This document shows, piece by piece, positions 50,324 through 58,355 of a DNA stretch of 64,000 nucleotides (the first letter of the stretch is position 1; each line of letters opens with the position of its first letter). The DNA comes from Xanthomonas sp. NCPPB 1128. GTDB lineage: Bacteria > Pseudomonadota > Gammaproteobacteria > Xanthomonadales > Xanthomonadaceae. The stretch covers positions 23,219 through 87,218 of the forward strand of contig NZ_LFME01000022.1 of the NCBI RefSeq assembly GCF_001043115.1. Direction: 5' to 3'. The notes beneath the pieces were generated by a model. It was not told where the DNA came from. It saw only the letters and a list, made by a program, of their open reading frames with translations, and did no database searches. Made by a program: the position numbers and the translations under genes.

Positions 50324-50761
50324 GACAAGCAGATCGCCCGGCACCATGATGGATCTGCCAAATACTACGCCGGAGACTTGGGTCGCTGCAGCCAGGGTGC
50401 GTAGCGACTCGGGCAGATCGGACAGGTGCAGTGGTGTCTTCGGGAGGCTTTGCAGTTCATATCCGCCCAAGGCTTGCCGAGCGATGCGATGGATGTCCGA
50501 CCAGTCGTAGGCAAAGACGCCGCGCTTGGAAAATGCAATGAAGTCGTCTGGCCGAGGAAGCGTGACGCGCAGTTCCACGCGTGACGTTTCCGGCAATGCC
50601 AGGATCAGCTCCTCGGCAGTCTCTAGTGAGGCGAGGGCTGTAGCCGGGATCGGTCCCTCACCCGCTGTCGTAAAAAGTGCGACGTGGCCGACGGCGTCAA
50701 TGGCAAGCCATGCGGCATCAACGCCTTGAAGATCGCAGGAAGTCAGCATGCCACCTAGCAT
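50315..50761 (-). CDS. Cassette gene: cytoplasmic protein of unknown function
   Basis: A 148-residue soluble protein: VDAAWLAIDAVGHVALFTTA, FIAFSKRGVFAYDWSDIHR and YELQSLPKTPLHLSDLPES. The 'AWLAIDxxGHVAxFTTAGxGPIP' opening is common among small proteins in proteobacterial islands and toxin-neighbour genes, but I have no family name for it. Confidence 0.65.
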   Translation of the reverse strand: MLGGMLTSCDLQGVDAAWLAIDAVGHVALFTTAGEGPIPATALASLETAEELILALPETSRVELRVTLPRPDDFIAFSKRGVFAYDWSDIHRIARQALGGYELQSLPKTPLHLSDLPESLRTLAAATQVSGVVFGRSIMVPGDLLVTE

Positions 50762-50896
50762 GAGAGTCGCGGGATGCTACGAAGCGGCGCCGGCTGGGGG
50801 AGTTGTTTCAGGATCGGCCGGCTGCCATGTCTCGGTAGGATCATGGTTCGAGCAATCTTGCGCCTTGAGTTGCAGCTTCATAGGTCCCTGATACAT

Positions 50897-50941
50897 GCCT
50901 GAGTCGCGCCATAACGCCGCATCGGGATGAGCGAGTCATGA
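50897..50941 (-). repeat. Degenerate attC
   Basis: GCCTGAG on the left and GTCATGA on the right (50935-50941) enclose CGCGCCATAACGCCGC. Short and worn. Confidence 0.45.
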
Positions 50942-51400
50942 TGCGTCATCGGGGAACAACGAAGCATAAGTTGGATCCGCGTACTCCCACTGGGTGTCGT
51001 GCTGGATAAGGTATGAGCGCACCGCCTGCAAATCGATGGTGGGTGGTATGTTGAGCGAGAAGTACTTGGAATTCGCGCCCTCATAGCTGCAACCGAGCGC
51101 TACCAGACCCCGGAGCACTTGGTCAGAGTGATTGCCAGGCGCAACGGGTGGATCCAGGATGATTCGTATAGTGCGATTACCGGACTTCGCCATCACCGCA
51201 TGGAACGTGGGCATGTCCTCTTGGGGATCAATGGGCGCAAAGACCGTGTCCTGCCAAGAGACGCCGTAAGCATAGAAGGGCGAGTTGTCCAGCTTATATC
51301 GGTCATCGCCGAGCGGAAAGGCCCAAAGCGTCTCAATCGTGACCCCGCCCTCACCGTCTGGGACACGAAACAACACCTTGGCAGTCGGATCAGTGCTCAT
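50936..51400 (-). CDS. Cassette gene: DUF4265 domain protein
   Basis: A 154-residue soluble protein with KVLFRVPDGEGGVTIETLWA, DDRYKLDNSPFYAYGVSWQD, AVMAKSGNRTIRIIL and LGCSYEGANSKYFSLNIPP, the DUF4265 pattern. Domain function is unknown, but it recurs in accessory regions. Start ATG 51400 lies four bases from the preceding attC. Confidence 0.8.
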   Translation of the reverse strand: MSTDPTAKVLFRVPDGEGGVTIETLWAFPLGDDRYKLDNSPFYAYGVSWQDTVFAPIDPQEDMPTFHAVMAKSGNRTIRIILDPPVAPGNHSDQVLRGLVALGCSYEGANSKYFSLNIPPTIDLQAVRSYLIQHDTQWEYADPTYASLFPDDAS

Positions 51401-51403
51401 GAG

Positions 51404-51463
51404 GCTTGACTCCTGGATTGAACCGGACCGGGAAGTGATTTCGGCTCGAATGCATCGTCAGAG
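51404..51463 (-). repeat. Degenerate attC
   Basis: Left core near GCTTGAC (51404-51410), right core GTCAGAG (51457-51463), interior GGGAAGTGATTTCGGCTCGA. Confidence 0.6.
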
Positions 51464-51472
51464 CGTCCATGG

Positions 51473-51808
51473 TTAGTCGAAACACATGCCAGCCACAACC
51501 GTTCCGGCCTTGACCTCGTTGTAGCAGCCATAGACATCGTGCGTATCTGCTTGGCATGTTCCACTGGCCTTGGCTCCAAGCTTGGCACCCGGTGACGCCT
51601 TGCACACCCCCTTGCATTCCCGGCTGTCCTGGCACTCCATTCCGCCATCCGAAAAGGGGACGACGCAGGCCGGCGTAGCGAACAGGCCGACGCCCTGTAT
51701 GCGTCCGCCCTGAGCTTTGCAGTGCGCTGCGTCAACCCTCGGTTGCGAGGCGCAGGACGTGCAGATCAAAATGACTGCGAGTAGCGTCAGAGGGTAGCGC
51801 CTCAACAT
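51473..51808 (-). CDS. Cassette gene: cysteine-rich lipoprotein
   Basis: A 111-residue protein with lipobox AVILICTSC at about 11-19 and about eight mature cysteines (AHCKAQGGRI, ATPACVVPF, MECQDSRECKGVCKASPG, GTCQADTHDVYGCYN, GMCFD). Probably disulfide-rich in the envelope. It resembles the other Cys-rich lipoprotein of the array in style only. Start 51808 follows from the signal; ATG 51835 is possible. Confidence 0.7.
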   Translation of the reverse strand: MLRRYPLTLLAVILICTSCASQPRVDAAHCKAQGGRIQGVGLFATPACVVPFSDGGMECQDSRECKGVCKASPGAKLGAKASGTCQADTHDVYGCYNEVKAGTVVAGMCFD

Positions 51809-51836
51809 GGCTTTCGCTGTCGTGATGTCTGCCATT

Positions 51837-51898
51837 GGCGCTCAATCCTTATGTGGTCCTCGCCCCAAAGCGGCGCCGTCTCGATTAGCTTGTTGGGC
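51837..51898 (-). repeat. attC site
   Basis: Right core GTTGGGC (51892-51898) is intact; the left core is GCGCTCAAT-like. The interior contains AAAGCGGCGCCGTC. Confidence 0.65.
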
Positions 51899-52315
51899 GC
51901 CAACCCGGCCACCATGCCACATGTCCAAGAGCGCATTTGCCGCCTGCGCAGGCATCACGCCGCTGTCATGGAGATGCCAGACGAGATGGATGGCCAGCAA
52001 CTGCAGGTAGCCATGCTGAACTGGGTCGAATCCTCGAGTATCGGCCGCGATATCCCAGGCAGCCATGCCGGAGAGGACGGAATCATCGGAACTGACATTG
52101 GGCTCAAAGGACACATTTGCAGCCGCACAAAGCAACTGGACTGCGAGTGTCGCGCTCGGGCTATCACTCACAATCTCCAAGATCGCGGTATCTGCAGAAA
52201 CGCGGGTTCTCAACACCTTGACGTCCATGACCAAGCCAAGCAAGCCGCGAACGTCACTGACAAGTTGATCGAATGGAGGCATGTGCTGCGGTAATCGGCG
52301 TTTGTTGGAGGGCAA
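51842..52315 (-). CDS. Cassette gene: soluble protein reading through its attC
   Basis: A 157-residue protein with an N-terminal PFDQLVSDVRGLLGLVMDVK, then LEIVSDSPSATLAVQLLCAA and QLLAIHLVWHLHDSGVMPAQ. The last 25 or so residues (from about GAQQANRDGAALGRG) are encoded by the attC itself and are probably not part of the ancestral protein. Family not recognised. Confidence 0.6.
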   Translation of the reverse strand: MPSNKRRLPQHMPPFDQLVSDVRGLLGLVMDVKVLRTRVSADTAILEIVSDSPSATLAVQLLCAAANVSFEPNVSSDDSVLSGMAAWDIAADTRGFDPVQHGYLQLLAIHLVWHLHDSGVMPAQAANALLDMWHGGRVGAQQANRDGAALGRGPHKD

Positions 52316-52367
52316 GCGTTAGCCTGTCGCGGCAAGTGGTGCGGAAGATTTGCATCGATTGTTAGGC
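52308..52367 (-). repeat. attC site
   Basis: Right core GTTAGGC (52361-52367) is perfect; left side is worn. The stop TAA of the gene at 52362 lies inside the core. Confidence 0.65.
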
Positions 52368-52730
52368 GTCCTTCGCCGGCGCTGAACCAGGCCCGGCGTC
52401 CAAACCCGATGGATCCGATCCAAGCAGGTCCTCAAAAAGCATGGCCGCGTCATCTGGTTTGATCCCTGGATCCGCCATTTTATAGAGCGTGTCGAATACG
52501 GCCTCATAGGATGCCATGCGATAAAGGAGGGACAGGTCGCGTCTCGATGCTCCCAAAGAAAGCAATCGTTCCAGGGCAGGGCCGACGTCCCCGAATGGAC
52601 CATTGGGATGATTCTGCGATGTATTAATTGAATTATCGATCCAGGATTCCTGCATCGACGAATTGATGATTTCGCTCCACAGTAAATCTAGGAATTCTTC
52701 GCGGCTTGAGTACTCTTCAGAATCATCCAT
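52362..52730 (-). CDS. Cassette gene: acidic soluble protein of unknown function
   Basis: A 122-residue acidic helical protein: MDDSEEYSSREEFLDLLWSE, ALERLLSLGASRRDLSLLYR and DDAAMLFEDLLGSDPSG. No signal peptide. The helical 'LERLLxLGAxxxDLxxLxRxxxYxxxFxxLY' run is reminiscent of small immunity-like proteins, but this is only an impression. Confidence 0.65.
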   Translation of the reverse strand: MDDSEEYSSREEFLDLLWSEIINSSMQESWIDNSINTSQNHPNGPFGDVGPALERLLSLGASRRDLSLLYRMASYEAVFDTLYKMADPGIKPDDAAMLFEDLLGSDPSGLDAGPGSAPAKDA

Positions 52731-52767
52731 GTTGTAGTGGTCTCATACGCCTAGGATTGAACTTCGT

Positions 52768-52827
52768 ATCTAACGCCTCAGTCATGCCGCGCCGCGAAGC
52801 GGCTTTGGCTCGAATGAATTGTTGGGC
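52768..52827 (-). repeat. Canonical attC site
   Basis: ATCTAAC (52768-52774) and GTTGGGC (52821-52827) both fit RYYYAAC/GTTRRRY. Interior stem GCCGCGCCGCGAAGCGGC. 60 bp. Confidence 0.88.
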
Positions 52828-52843
52828 TGTTTGCCGGTACAGC

Positions 52844-53122
52844 TCACTTGCCACTCCTGACCTGCTGCAGCCCTTTCCGTGCAGCCTTGTAGCAAAGCAA
52901 GCAAATAAGTAGCGCAAAGGCTGACATGACCAGCGACAAGAGGAAATAGTTGGCATGGCCAATGACGTTACCGCCGCGATCATGGACAGGGAGCACGCTA
53001 AGGCCATGGCGATAGAGAACGTAGCCAGGAAATGCGGCTGTTCCAATCATAAACACGAGCGAGCCGATACGTTGGAGCAGTAGAAGAAAGACCCAAGTGT
53101 CGCGTGCAGTTTTTTCTGTCAT
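52844..53122 (-). CDS. Cassette gene: two-helix membrane protein
   Basis: A 92-residue protein with helices at about 10-35 and 58-78 (MSAFALLICLLCYKAARKG). Start MTEKTARDTW is 26 bp from the preceding attC; an in-frame ATG within that attC was rejected. Function unknown. Confidence 0.7.
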   Translation of the reverse strand: MTEKTARDTWVFLLLLQRIGSLVFMIGTAAFPGYVLYRHGLSVLPVHDRGGNVIGHANYFLLSLVMSAFALLICLLCYKAARKGLQQVRSGK

Positions 53123-53148
53123 TGAGTGGCCTTGGTGGCTCTTGAGCA

Positions 53149-53208
53149 GCCTAACGTCTGAATTGAGCCGAGCTGCGAAGCGGCTTCGCATTGAACGACT
53201 TGTTAGGT
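53149..53208 (-). repeat. Canonical attC site
   Basis: GCCTAAC (53149-53155) and GTTAGGT (53202-53208), interior GAGCCGAGCTGCGAAGCGGC. 60 bp, the best-preserved site. The stop of the next gene is two bases away. Confidence 0.9.
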
Positions 53209-53209
53209 G

Positions 53210-53584
53210 TCAATGCATCACCAGCTTATGCCAATAAGGCGCGAACGGAGGCTTGGGGAAGACCAGTCCCAGATACGTTACTCGCCAGCATTGAGAGCGC
53301 GCATTCTCTCGATCGGTGTAATAGCCAGCTACCTTCCCAGTGGCGTCGATCTCCAGAACTTGAGTTAACTCACCTTGCGCCTTGAAGTAGCAGCCATCGC
53401 GCTCGTCGAGGTGCTGTGCGTTGTTGAAGGCGGCCCAGGCGTCAGCGTACTTCGAGGTTTCATCATGTCGACGCTTCCACTGCGCATCCGCGAGCGCATT
53501 GGCCTGGGCGAAATCAGAAGCGGACTGTGCCATTGCCGGTAGCGCGATGAACAGAAAGATTGAGGCTAAAAAGACTTTGATCAT
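53210..53584 (-). CDS. Cassette gene: exported protein of unknown function
   Basis: A 124-residue protein with a clear signal peptide (MIKVFLASIFLFIALPAMAQ). The mature part contains YADAWAAFNNAQHLDERDGC, LTQVLEIDATGKVAGYYTD and CWRVTYLGLVFPKPPFAPYW. The 'VLEIDATGKVxxxxxDxxNxxxxCWRxTYLGLxFPxPPFAPYxxxLxM' end is typical of a secreted protein family with a TonB-box-like strand, but I cannot name it. Confidence 0.75.
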   Translation of the reverse strand: MIKVFLASIFLFIALPAMAQSASDFAQANALADAQWKRRHDETSKYADAWAAFNNAQHLDERDGCYFKAQGELTQVLEIDATGKVAGYYTDRENARSQCWRVTYLGLVFPKPPFAPYWHKLVMH

Positions 53585-53591
53585 TCTTGAG

Positions 53592-53640
53592 TCCTAATGC
53601 TTTAATTAAGCCGGGTTGCGAATTGAATGAATTGTTAGGC
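53592..53640 (-). repeat. attC site with shortened centre
   Basis: TCCTAAT (53592-53598) to GTTAGGC (53634-53640). At 49 bp it lacks most of the central stem seen in its neighbours. Confidence 0.75.
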
Positions 53641-53708
53641 CACACTGCGGCCCAGCGTGGCTGTGGTCAGTTCTGTATTATCTCGACGTGTTCGGTTGTT
53701 TCCATATG
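53641..53708 (-). other. Mini-cassette with at most a 12-residue ORF
   Basis: Only 68 bp lie between two attC sites. On the cassette strand an ATG at 53705 opens a 12-codon frame (METTEHVEIIQN) that stops at 53667. It may be a gene-less cassette, a remnant, or carry a regulatory element. Confidence 0.6.
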
Positions 53709-53768
53709 TCCTAACATTTGAACTGAGCCGAGCCGCTAAGTGGCTCCGGCTTGATTTAACTGCTAGGC
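53709..53768 (-). repeat. attC site
   Basis: TCCTAAC (53709-53715) and GCTAGGC (53762-53768), interior GAGCCGAGCCGCTAAGTGGC. 60 bp. Confidence 0.82.
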
Positions 53769-53780
53769 CGGCAAGGGAGA

Positions 53781-53983
53781 TTAGCGGAGTATGGATTGAA
53801 TGTATGGTGATCTGGAGCCATCCCAGCCGCAGATGACGCAGTGCCCTGAAATGAATTCATGTGAGCACTTTGGAGGCGCCATATAAGACATGAGAGCACT
53901 CTGGACAGAGCAACGTCATACTTGAAGCCGTACACAACGTATTGGCCCCCGCATTCATCACATTTTGTCAAACTTCTGTCCAC
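53781..53983 (-). pseudogene. First cassette gene: zinc-ribbon protein broken over three frames
   Basis: On the minus strand the first frame gives TKCDECGGQYVVYGFKYDVA, the next LCPECSHVLYGA, and the third KCSHEFISGHCVICGWDG, followed by RSPYIQSILR and TAA at 53781. Each segment carries a Cys pair, and the segments follow each other without gaps, so a single protein of about 66 residues with two CxxC zinc knuckles plus a CxxC-like SH..GHCVIC element was present. Two separate single-base insertions explain the breaks. A GTG at 53983 is the apparent start. Confidence 0.7.
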
Positions 53984-53987
53984 TGCG

Positions 53988-53994
53988 ACCTAAC
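53988..53994 (-). other. attI-like core site at the head of the array
   Basis: The minus strand reads GTTAGGT immediately before the first cassette gene, and no matching inverse core lies within 70 bp on the ilvD side, so this is not a normal attC. The position is that of the integron attI recombination point. Confidence 0.55.
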
Positions 53995-54227
53995 TACTAT
54001 TGATTGCTTAAAAGCGATGATGCACCAGGTTTCTATACGCCTATGCGTGGGGCGTGGGACGTCTGGCATACGCAGTCAGCTAGATAGGCTGGGAGCGGCG
54101 CCAGTATCAAGAAGAGCAACCCAGTGCTAGGCGTTTGCGGTCACGCGTCGGGACTGAAGTCCCTCCCACAGTGCGATGCCAAAGCGCCATGGAGACCGTG
54201 GAGCCGCGCGGTCCCCATGACAACACC
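53995..54227. other. Gap between array head and ilvD, no integrase
   Basis: The 233 bp are too short for an integrase of about 320 residues, and no frame on either strand shows tyrosine-recombinase motifs. A GTCGGGACTGAAGTCCCTCC repeat lies at 54148-54167. Confidence 0.75.
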
Positions 54228-56066
54228 TCACCCATCCAGCATCGCCTTGTCCCGCACCGCCCCCTTGTCCGCACTCGTTGCCAGCAGCGCATACGCCTTC
54301 AACGCCGTACTGACCTTACGCGGGCGCACCTCCACCGGTTTCCAGCCCTGCGCGTCCTGCGCGGCGCGGCGCGTGGCCAATTCCGCGTCCGAGGCCAACA
54401 GGTCGATGCGGCGCTGAGGAATGTCGATACGAATGCGGTCGCCGTCGCGGACCAGGCCGATGGCGCCACCGGCGGCGGCTTCTGGCGAGGCGTGGCCGAT
54501 CGACAGGCCGGAGGTGCCGCCGGAGAAACGGCCGTCGGTGAGCAGGGCGCATTGCTTGCCCAGGCCCTTGGACTTCAGGTACGAGGTGGGGTAAAGCATT
54601 TCCTGCATGCCGGGGCCGCCCTTGGGGCCTTCGTAGCGGATCACCACCACGTCGCCCGCTTTCACTTCGTCGGCGAGGATGCCCTTGACCGCGGCGTCCT
54701 GGCTTTCGAACACCTTGGCGGTGCCCTCGAACACGTGGATGGACTCGTCCACGCCCGCGGTCTTCACCACGCAGCCGTCTTCGGCGATGTTGCCGTAGAG
54801 CACCGCCAGGCCGCCTTCCTGCGAGTAGGCGTGGGCGACGTCGCGGATGCAGCCGGTGGCGCGGTCGGCATCCAGGCTCGGCCAGCGCGTGGCCTGGCTG
54901 AAGGCGACCTGGGTGGGGATGCCGGCCGGCCCGGCCTGGTAGAAGGTCCGCACGGCGGGGTCGTCGCTCTGGGTGATGTCCCACTGCGCGATGGCCTCGG
55001 CCAGGCTGCGGCTGTGCACGGTGGCCTGGTCGGTATGCAGCAGGCCGCCGCGCGCCAGTTCGCCGAGAATGGCGACGATGCCGCCGGCGCGGTGTACGTC
55101 CTCGATGTGGTACTTCTGCGTGTTCGGCGCCACCTTGCACAGCTGCGGCACGCGCTTGGACAGGCGGTCGATGTCGCGCAGGGTGAACGGCACTTCGGCT
55201 TCCTGCGCGGCGGCGAGCAGGTGCAGGATGGTGTTGGTGGAGCCACCCATCGCGATGTCCAGGGTCATCGCGTTCTCGAACGCCTCGAAGGTGGCGATGC
55301 CGCGCGGCAACGCGCGCGGGTCTTCGGCGCCGTACCAGCGGTGGCACAGTTCCACCGCGGTGCGGCCGGCCTTGAGGAACAGTTGCTCGCGGTCGGCGTG
55401 GGTGGCGACCACGGTGCCGTTGCCGGGCAGGGCCAGGCCCAGCGCTTCGGTCAGGCAGTTCATCGAGTTGGCGGTGAACATGCCCGAGCAGGAGCCGCAG
55501 GTGGGGCAGGCGCTGCGCTCGAAGGCGGCGACCTTCTCGTCGGAGGCGGTGGGATCGGCGGCGATCACCATCGCGTCGATCAGGTCCAGGTTGTGGTCGG
55601 CGAGCTTGGTCTTGCCGGCTTCCATCGGCCCGCCGGAGACGAACACGGTGGGAATGTTGAGGCGCAGCGCGGCCATCAGCATGCCGGGGGTGATCTTGTC
55701 GCAGTTGGAGATGCACACCAGCGCGTCGGCACAGTGCGCGTTGACCATGTACTCGACCGAGTCGGCGATGATCTCGCGGCTGGGCAGCGAGTACAGCATG
55801 CCGTCGTGGCCCATGGCGATGCCGTCGTCCACGGCGATGGTGTCGAACTCCTTGGCCACGCCGCCGACGCGCTCGATCTCGCGTGCGACCAGCTGCCCGA
55901 GATCCTTCAGGTGCACGTGGCCGGGCACGAACTGGGTGAAGGAATTGGCGATGGCGATGATCGGCTTGTGGAAGTCGGCGTCCTGCATGCCGGTGGCGCG
56001 CCACAGCGCGCGGGCGCCGGCCATGTTGCGGCCGTGGGTGGAGGTCTTGGAGCGATAGTCGGGCAT
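54228..56066 (-). CDS. ilvD: Dihydroxy-acid dehydratase
   Basis: A 612-residue IlvD, which dehydrates dihydroxy-acids in branched-chain amino-acid synthesis. The iron-sulfur cysteines lie in [12 protein letters not shown] and [17 protein letters not shown], and the catalytic C-terminal region has [18 protein letters not shown]. The start [14 protein letters not shown] is the family's usual beginning. It is the known anchor gene of the Xanthomonas integron, which lies at its 3' side here. Its stop is 61 bp from the nearest palindromic repeat. Confidence 0.96.
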   Translation of the reverse strand: MPDYRSKTSTHGRNMAGARALWRATGMQDADFHKPIIAIANSFTQFVPGHVHLKDLGQLVAREIERVGGVAKEFDTIAVDDGIAMGHDGMLYSLPSREIIADSVEYMVNAHCADALVCISNCDKITPGMLMAALRLNIPTVFVSGGPMEAGKTKLADHNLDLIDAMVIAADPTASDEKVAAFERSACPTCGSCSGMFTANSMNCLTEALGLALPGNGTVVATHADREQLFLKAGRTAVELCHRWYGAEDPRALPRGIATFEAFENAMTLDIAMGGSTNTILHLLAAAQEAEVPFTLRDIDRLSKRVPQLCKVAPNTQKYHIEDVHRAGGIVAILGELARGGLLHTDQATVHSRSLAEAIAQWDITQSDDPAVRTFYQAGPAGIPTQVAFSQATRWPSLDADRATGCIRDVAHAYSQEGGLAVLYGNIAEDGCVVKTAGVDESIHVFEGTAKVFESQDAAVKGILADEVKAGDVVVIRYEGPKGGPGMQEMLYPTSYLKSKGLGKQCALLTDGRFSGGTSGLSIGHASPEAAAGGAIGLVRDGDRIRIDIPQRRIDLLASDAELATRRAAQDAQGWKPVEVRPRKVSTALKAYALLATSADKGAVRDKAMLDG

Positions 56067-56311
56067 GGGAGCAGCGAACGTGCGGGCGGGGAGGCTGGCG
56101 ATGGTGGCGCGATCGGATCGTTGCTGCTGCAACCGTCCTGGGCGCCCAACCGGTGGGCCGACCACGTTAGCACGCAGGCTGGTGCCGCCGCGCGCCGGCC
56201 GGGAGTGCGAAGCGGGTCGCAGACCCGCCCGCGTGCGCTTGGCAGACTGCGGTGGCCGGTGCGTCAGGGGGCGTAGGCCCGGCTCGCCCATCATGACCAC
56301 AGGAGGTGTCC

Positions 56312-57673
56312 ATGCTCCGGCATGTGCGTTCGTCGTCTTCCGCTGTTTCCTCTCCCACCCCGTCCCTTGCCTCCACTCCGGCCGATCCGGGCCGCCGCAG
56401 CGTGCTGCGTGCCGGCGTCGGCATCGCCGCCGGCGCCGCGCTGTGGGGCCTCGGCGGCCAGGCCCGCGCCGCGGGCACGCTGCCGTTCGCCGGCCTCAAC
56501 CTGTCCGGGCTGGCGTCCAACAACTTCGTCGACAACGCCATCATCGACAGGAACTACCGCGACATCAGCGACCAGCACATCGCCGCCGCCGGCGCCTGCC
56601 CGCTGTTCCGCCTGCCGACCACTGCCGCACGCTTCAGCACCGGCCAGGGCATGCCGCTCAACGCCACGTACTGCGACCAGGTCGAGAAAGTGCTGAATCG
56701 GCTCGCGCAGCGCGGCAAGGTGGCGATTCTGGAGTTGCACGACTACATGCGCCTGCCGATCAAGGTGGCGAGCAAGTCCGGCTATCGGCGCGATGGGTCC
56801 GGCCAGCTGATCGGGCCGGACGGCCGCGCGGTCACCGATCCGGCCGACCAATCGGTGTGGAACGGGACCTACCGCAAGGGCAGGTTCCTGTACCTGGCCT
56901 ACTTCGATCCTGCCGACAACCTGCTCAAGCTCTACGAGTACCGCGTGATCGGCACGCCGGGCTGCACGCTGTACAACGCCGCCGGCCTGCCGGATCTGTG
57001 GAGCCGCATCGTGCAGCGCTTCCGCGCGCATCCGGCGATCTTCGGCTGGGGCCTGATGAACGAACCCTACGAGGGGCCGGAATATAACGCCGACGGCAGC
57101 AAGCTGGTGATGGCCGACCACTGGCTGCGCACCGCCACCGCCACCGCGGCGCGCATCTTCGATTTCGACCGGTCGCATTACGTGTTCGTCTGCGGCAACG
57201 AGTACGCCAGCGCGCGCCTGTGGGACCAGGTGTCCAACAACCTCGACACGATCCCCGACCCGTACGACCGCATCGTCTACGAGGCGCACAACTATCTGGA
57301 CAACGAGGGCCGCGGAGGCGGTGCCTGGGCGAATCCCAATGAATCCGTTGCGCCGGACACCGGTATCGACATGGTCACGCCGTTCATCGACTGGCTGGCA
57401 CACAGAGGCAAGCGCGGCTTTCTCGGCGAGCACGGCTATCCGGCCGGCAACGCCAGCGCGGAATTGGCGACCAGGCGCATGCTCGCGCACCTGCAGGCCA
57501 ATAACATCCCGAGCACGCAATGGTGCTTCGGGCCTGGCTGGCCGGACAACGACGTGCTGGGCATGGGCCGGGACGTGGGCATGGACATCCAGGTCAAGTC
57601 CAACATCGCCGCGGTGCAGCCATACTTCGACGCGCGCCTGTCCAGCTACGTGCCGCCGCCGCCGACGAGCTGA
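56312..57673 (+). CDS. Secreted glycoside hydrolase family 5 cellulase
   Basis: A 453-residue enzyme with a TAT-type signal ([19 protein letters not shown]) and a GH5 barrel. The acid/base Glu251 is in GLMNEPYEG and the nucleophile Glu373 in GFLGEHGYP. It should cut beta-1,4-glucan outside the cell, a common plant-cell-wall activity of xanthomonads. There is no cellulose-binding module; the protein ends in PPPPTS. ATG 56312 follows AGGAGG. The ilvD and GH5 promoters share the 245-bp gap. Confidence 0.92.
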   Translation: MLRHVRSSSSAVSSPTPSLASTPADPGRRSVLRAGVGIAAGAALWGLGGQARAAGTLPFAGLNLSGLASNNFVDNAIIDRNYRDISDQHIAAAGACPLFRLPTTAARFSTGQGMPLNATYCDQVEKVLNRLAQRGKVAILELHDYMRLPIKVASKSGYRRDGSGQLIGPDGRAVTDPADQSVWNGTYRKGRFLYLAYFDPADNLLKLYEYRVIGTPGCTLYNAAGLPDLWSRIVQRFRAHPAIFGWGLMNEPYEGPEYNADGSKLVMADHWLRTATATAARIFDFDRSHYVFVCGNEYASARLWDQVSNNLDTIPDPYDRIVYEAHNYLDNEGRGGGAWANPNESVAPDTGIDMVTPFIDWLAHRGKRGFLGEHGYPAGNASAELATRRMLAHLQANNIPSTQWCFGPGWPDNDVLGMGRDVGMDIQVKSNIAAVQPYFDARLSSYVPPPPTS

Positions 57674-57689
57674 TCCACGCGTGGGTGCC

Positions 57690-57727
57690 GGTTCCGCCGG
57701 CCGCGGGTTTCCGCGGCCGGCGGAACC
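57690..57727 (+). terminator. Perfect 17-bp hairpin after the cellulase gene
   Basis: GGTTCCGCCGGCCGCGG (57690-57706) is exactly mirrored by CCGCGGCCGGCGGAACC (57711-57727) across GTTT. It lies 17 bp after the stop and 36 bp before the next gene. Confidence 0.65.
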
Positions 57728-57763
57728 GGGCATCATCGTGGCTGGACTCAGGAAGACGTTGCC

Positions 57764-58321
57764 ATGAAAAGGTCGAAGACGACCGCCTTGTTGTTGATGA
57801 GTGCCGCGCCGCTGCTGTTCACCGCCTGCGGGCGCGAGCCGGAAGCGAAGGCACAGGAAGGCCTGTACACCTCGGTGGATGCCTGCGTGGCGCAGACCCA
57901 CGACATCGCCACCTGCCGCGAGGCCTTCGCGCAGGCGCAGAAGCAGGCGGCGGAACAGGGGCCCAAGTACGCCAGCCGCGAGCAGTGCGCGCAGGACTAT
58001 GCGCAGGATCGTTGCGTGGAGCAGCGCGACAGCCATGGCCATTCCTTCATCGGGCCGATGATGACCGGCTTCTTCCTGTCGCAGATGCTCAACAACAACC
58101 GCGCCGCCGGGTTCAATGCTGCGCCGGCCTACCAGGACCGGCAGAACCAATGGCAGCGGCCGGCGTCCTATTCCGGCGGCGCCGGTGCGGCCGCCGCAAG
58201 CGGCACGATGCTGCGCGGCAACCAGACCATGACCCACATCGGCGCCACGCCGAACCGTGCGGTCACCGTCAGCCGCGGCGGTTTCGGCGAATCCGCCGGT
58301 GGACGCAGCTTCGGTAGCTGA
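57764..58321 (+). CDS. DUF1190 family lipoprotein (YgiB-like)
   Basis: A 185-residue lipoprotein with lipobox APLLFTAC at about 15-22, then YTSVDACVAQTHDIATCREA, SREQCAQDYAQDRCVEQRDS and a Gly/Ser/Gln-rich tail. The pattern of spaced cysteines and 'F.PMMTGFFLSQML' matches DUF1190/YgiB. The next gene is a YgiC-like ligase, as in E. coli, so the pair probably works together in the envelope; function not established. Confidence 0.88.
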   Translation: MKRSKTTALLLMSAAPLLFTACGREPEAKAQEGLYTSVDACVAQTHDIATCREAFAQAQKQAAEQGPKYASREQCAQDYAQDRCVEQRDSHGHSFIGPMMTGFFLSQMLNNNRAAGFNAAPAYQDRQNQWQRPASYSGGAGAAAASGTMLRGNQTMTHIGATPNRAVTVSRGGFGESAGGRSFGS

Positions 58322-58355
58322 GTACCGCTTTTTCTCTCATCGCACGAGACCCCGC

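Larger units (their letters stand above)
44943..53994 (-). mobile_element. Chromosomal integron gene-cassette array without an integrase
   Basis: About sixteen to eighteen cassettes are arranged head to tail on the minus strand. Each consists of a small gene followed by an imperfect palindrome that starts RYYYAAC and ends GTTRRRY (as read on the plus strand), with a conserved interior such as GCCGAGCTGCGAAGCGGCTT. The array starts at an attI-like core near ilvD. Xanthomonas chromosomal integrons are known to lie beside ilvD and often have lost a working intI. Individual sites and genes are listed separately. Most products are small, exported or membrane proteins without a known family. Confidence 0.9.

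Noticed and set aside
44943..53994. Toxin-antitoxin pair sought among cassette genes
   Set aside because: No protein here resembles RelE, HigB, PIN, ParD or other families that I can recognise.
53942..54130. Plus-strand frame in the gap before ilvD considered as an integrase remnant
   Set aside because: No RHRY tyrosine-recombinase motif and no IntI-like blocks in its 62 residues.
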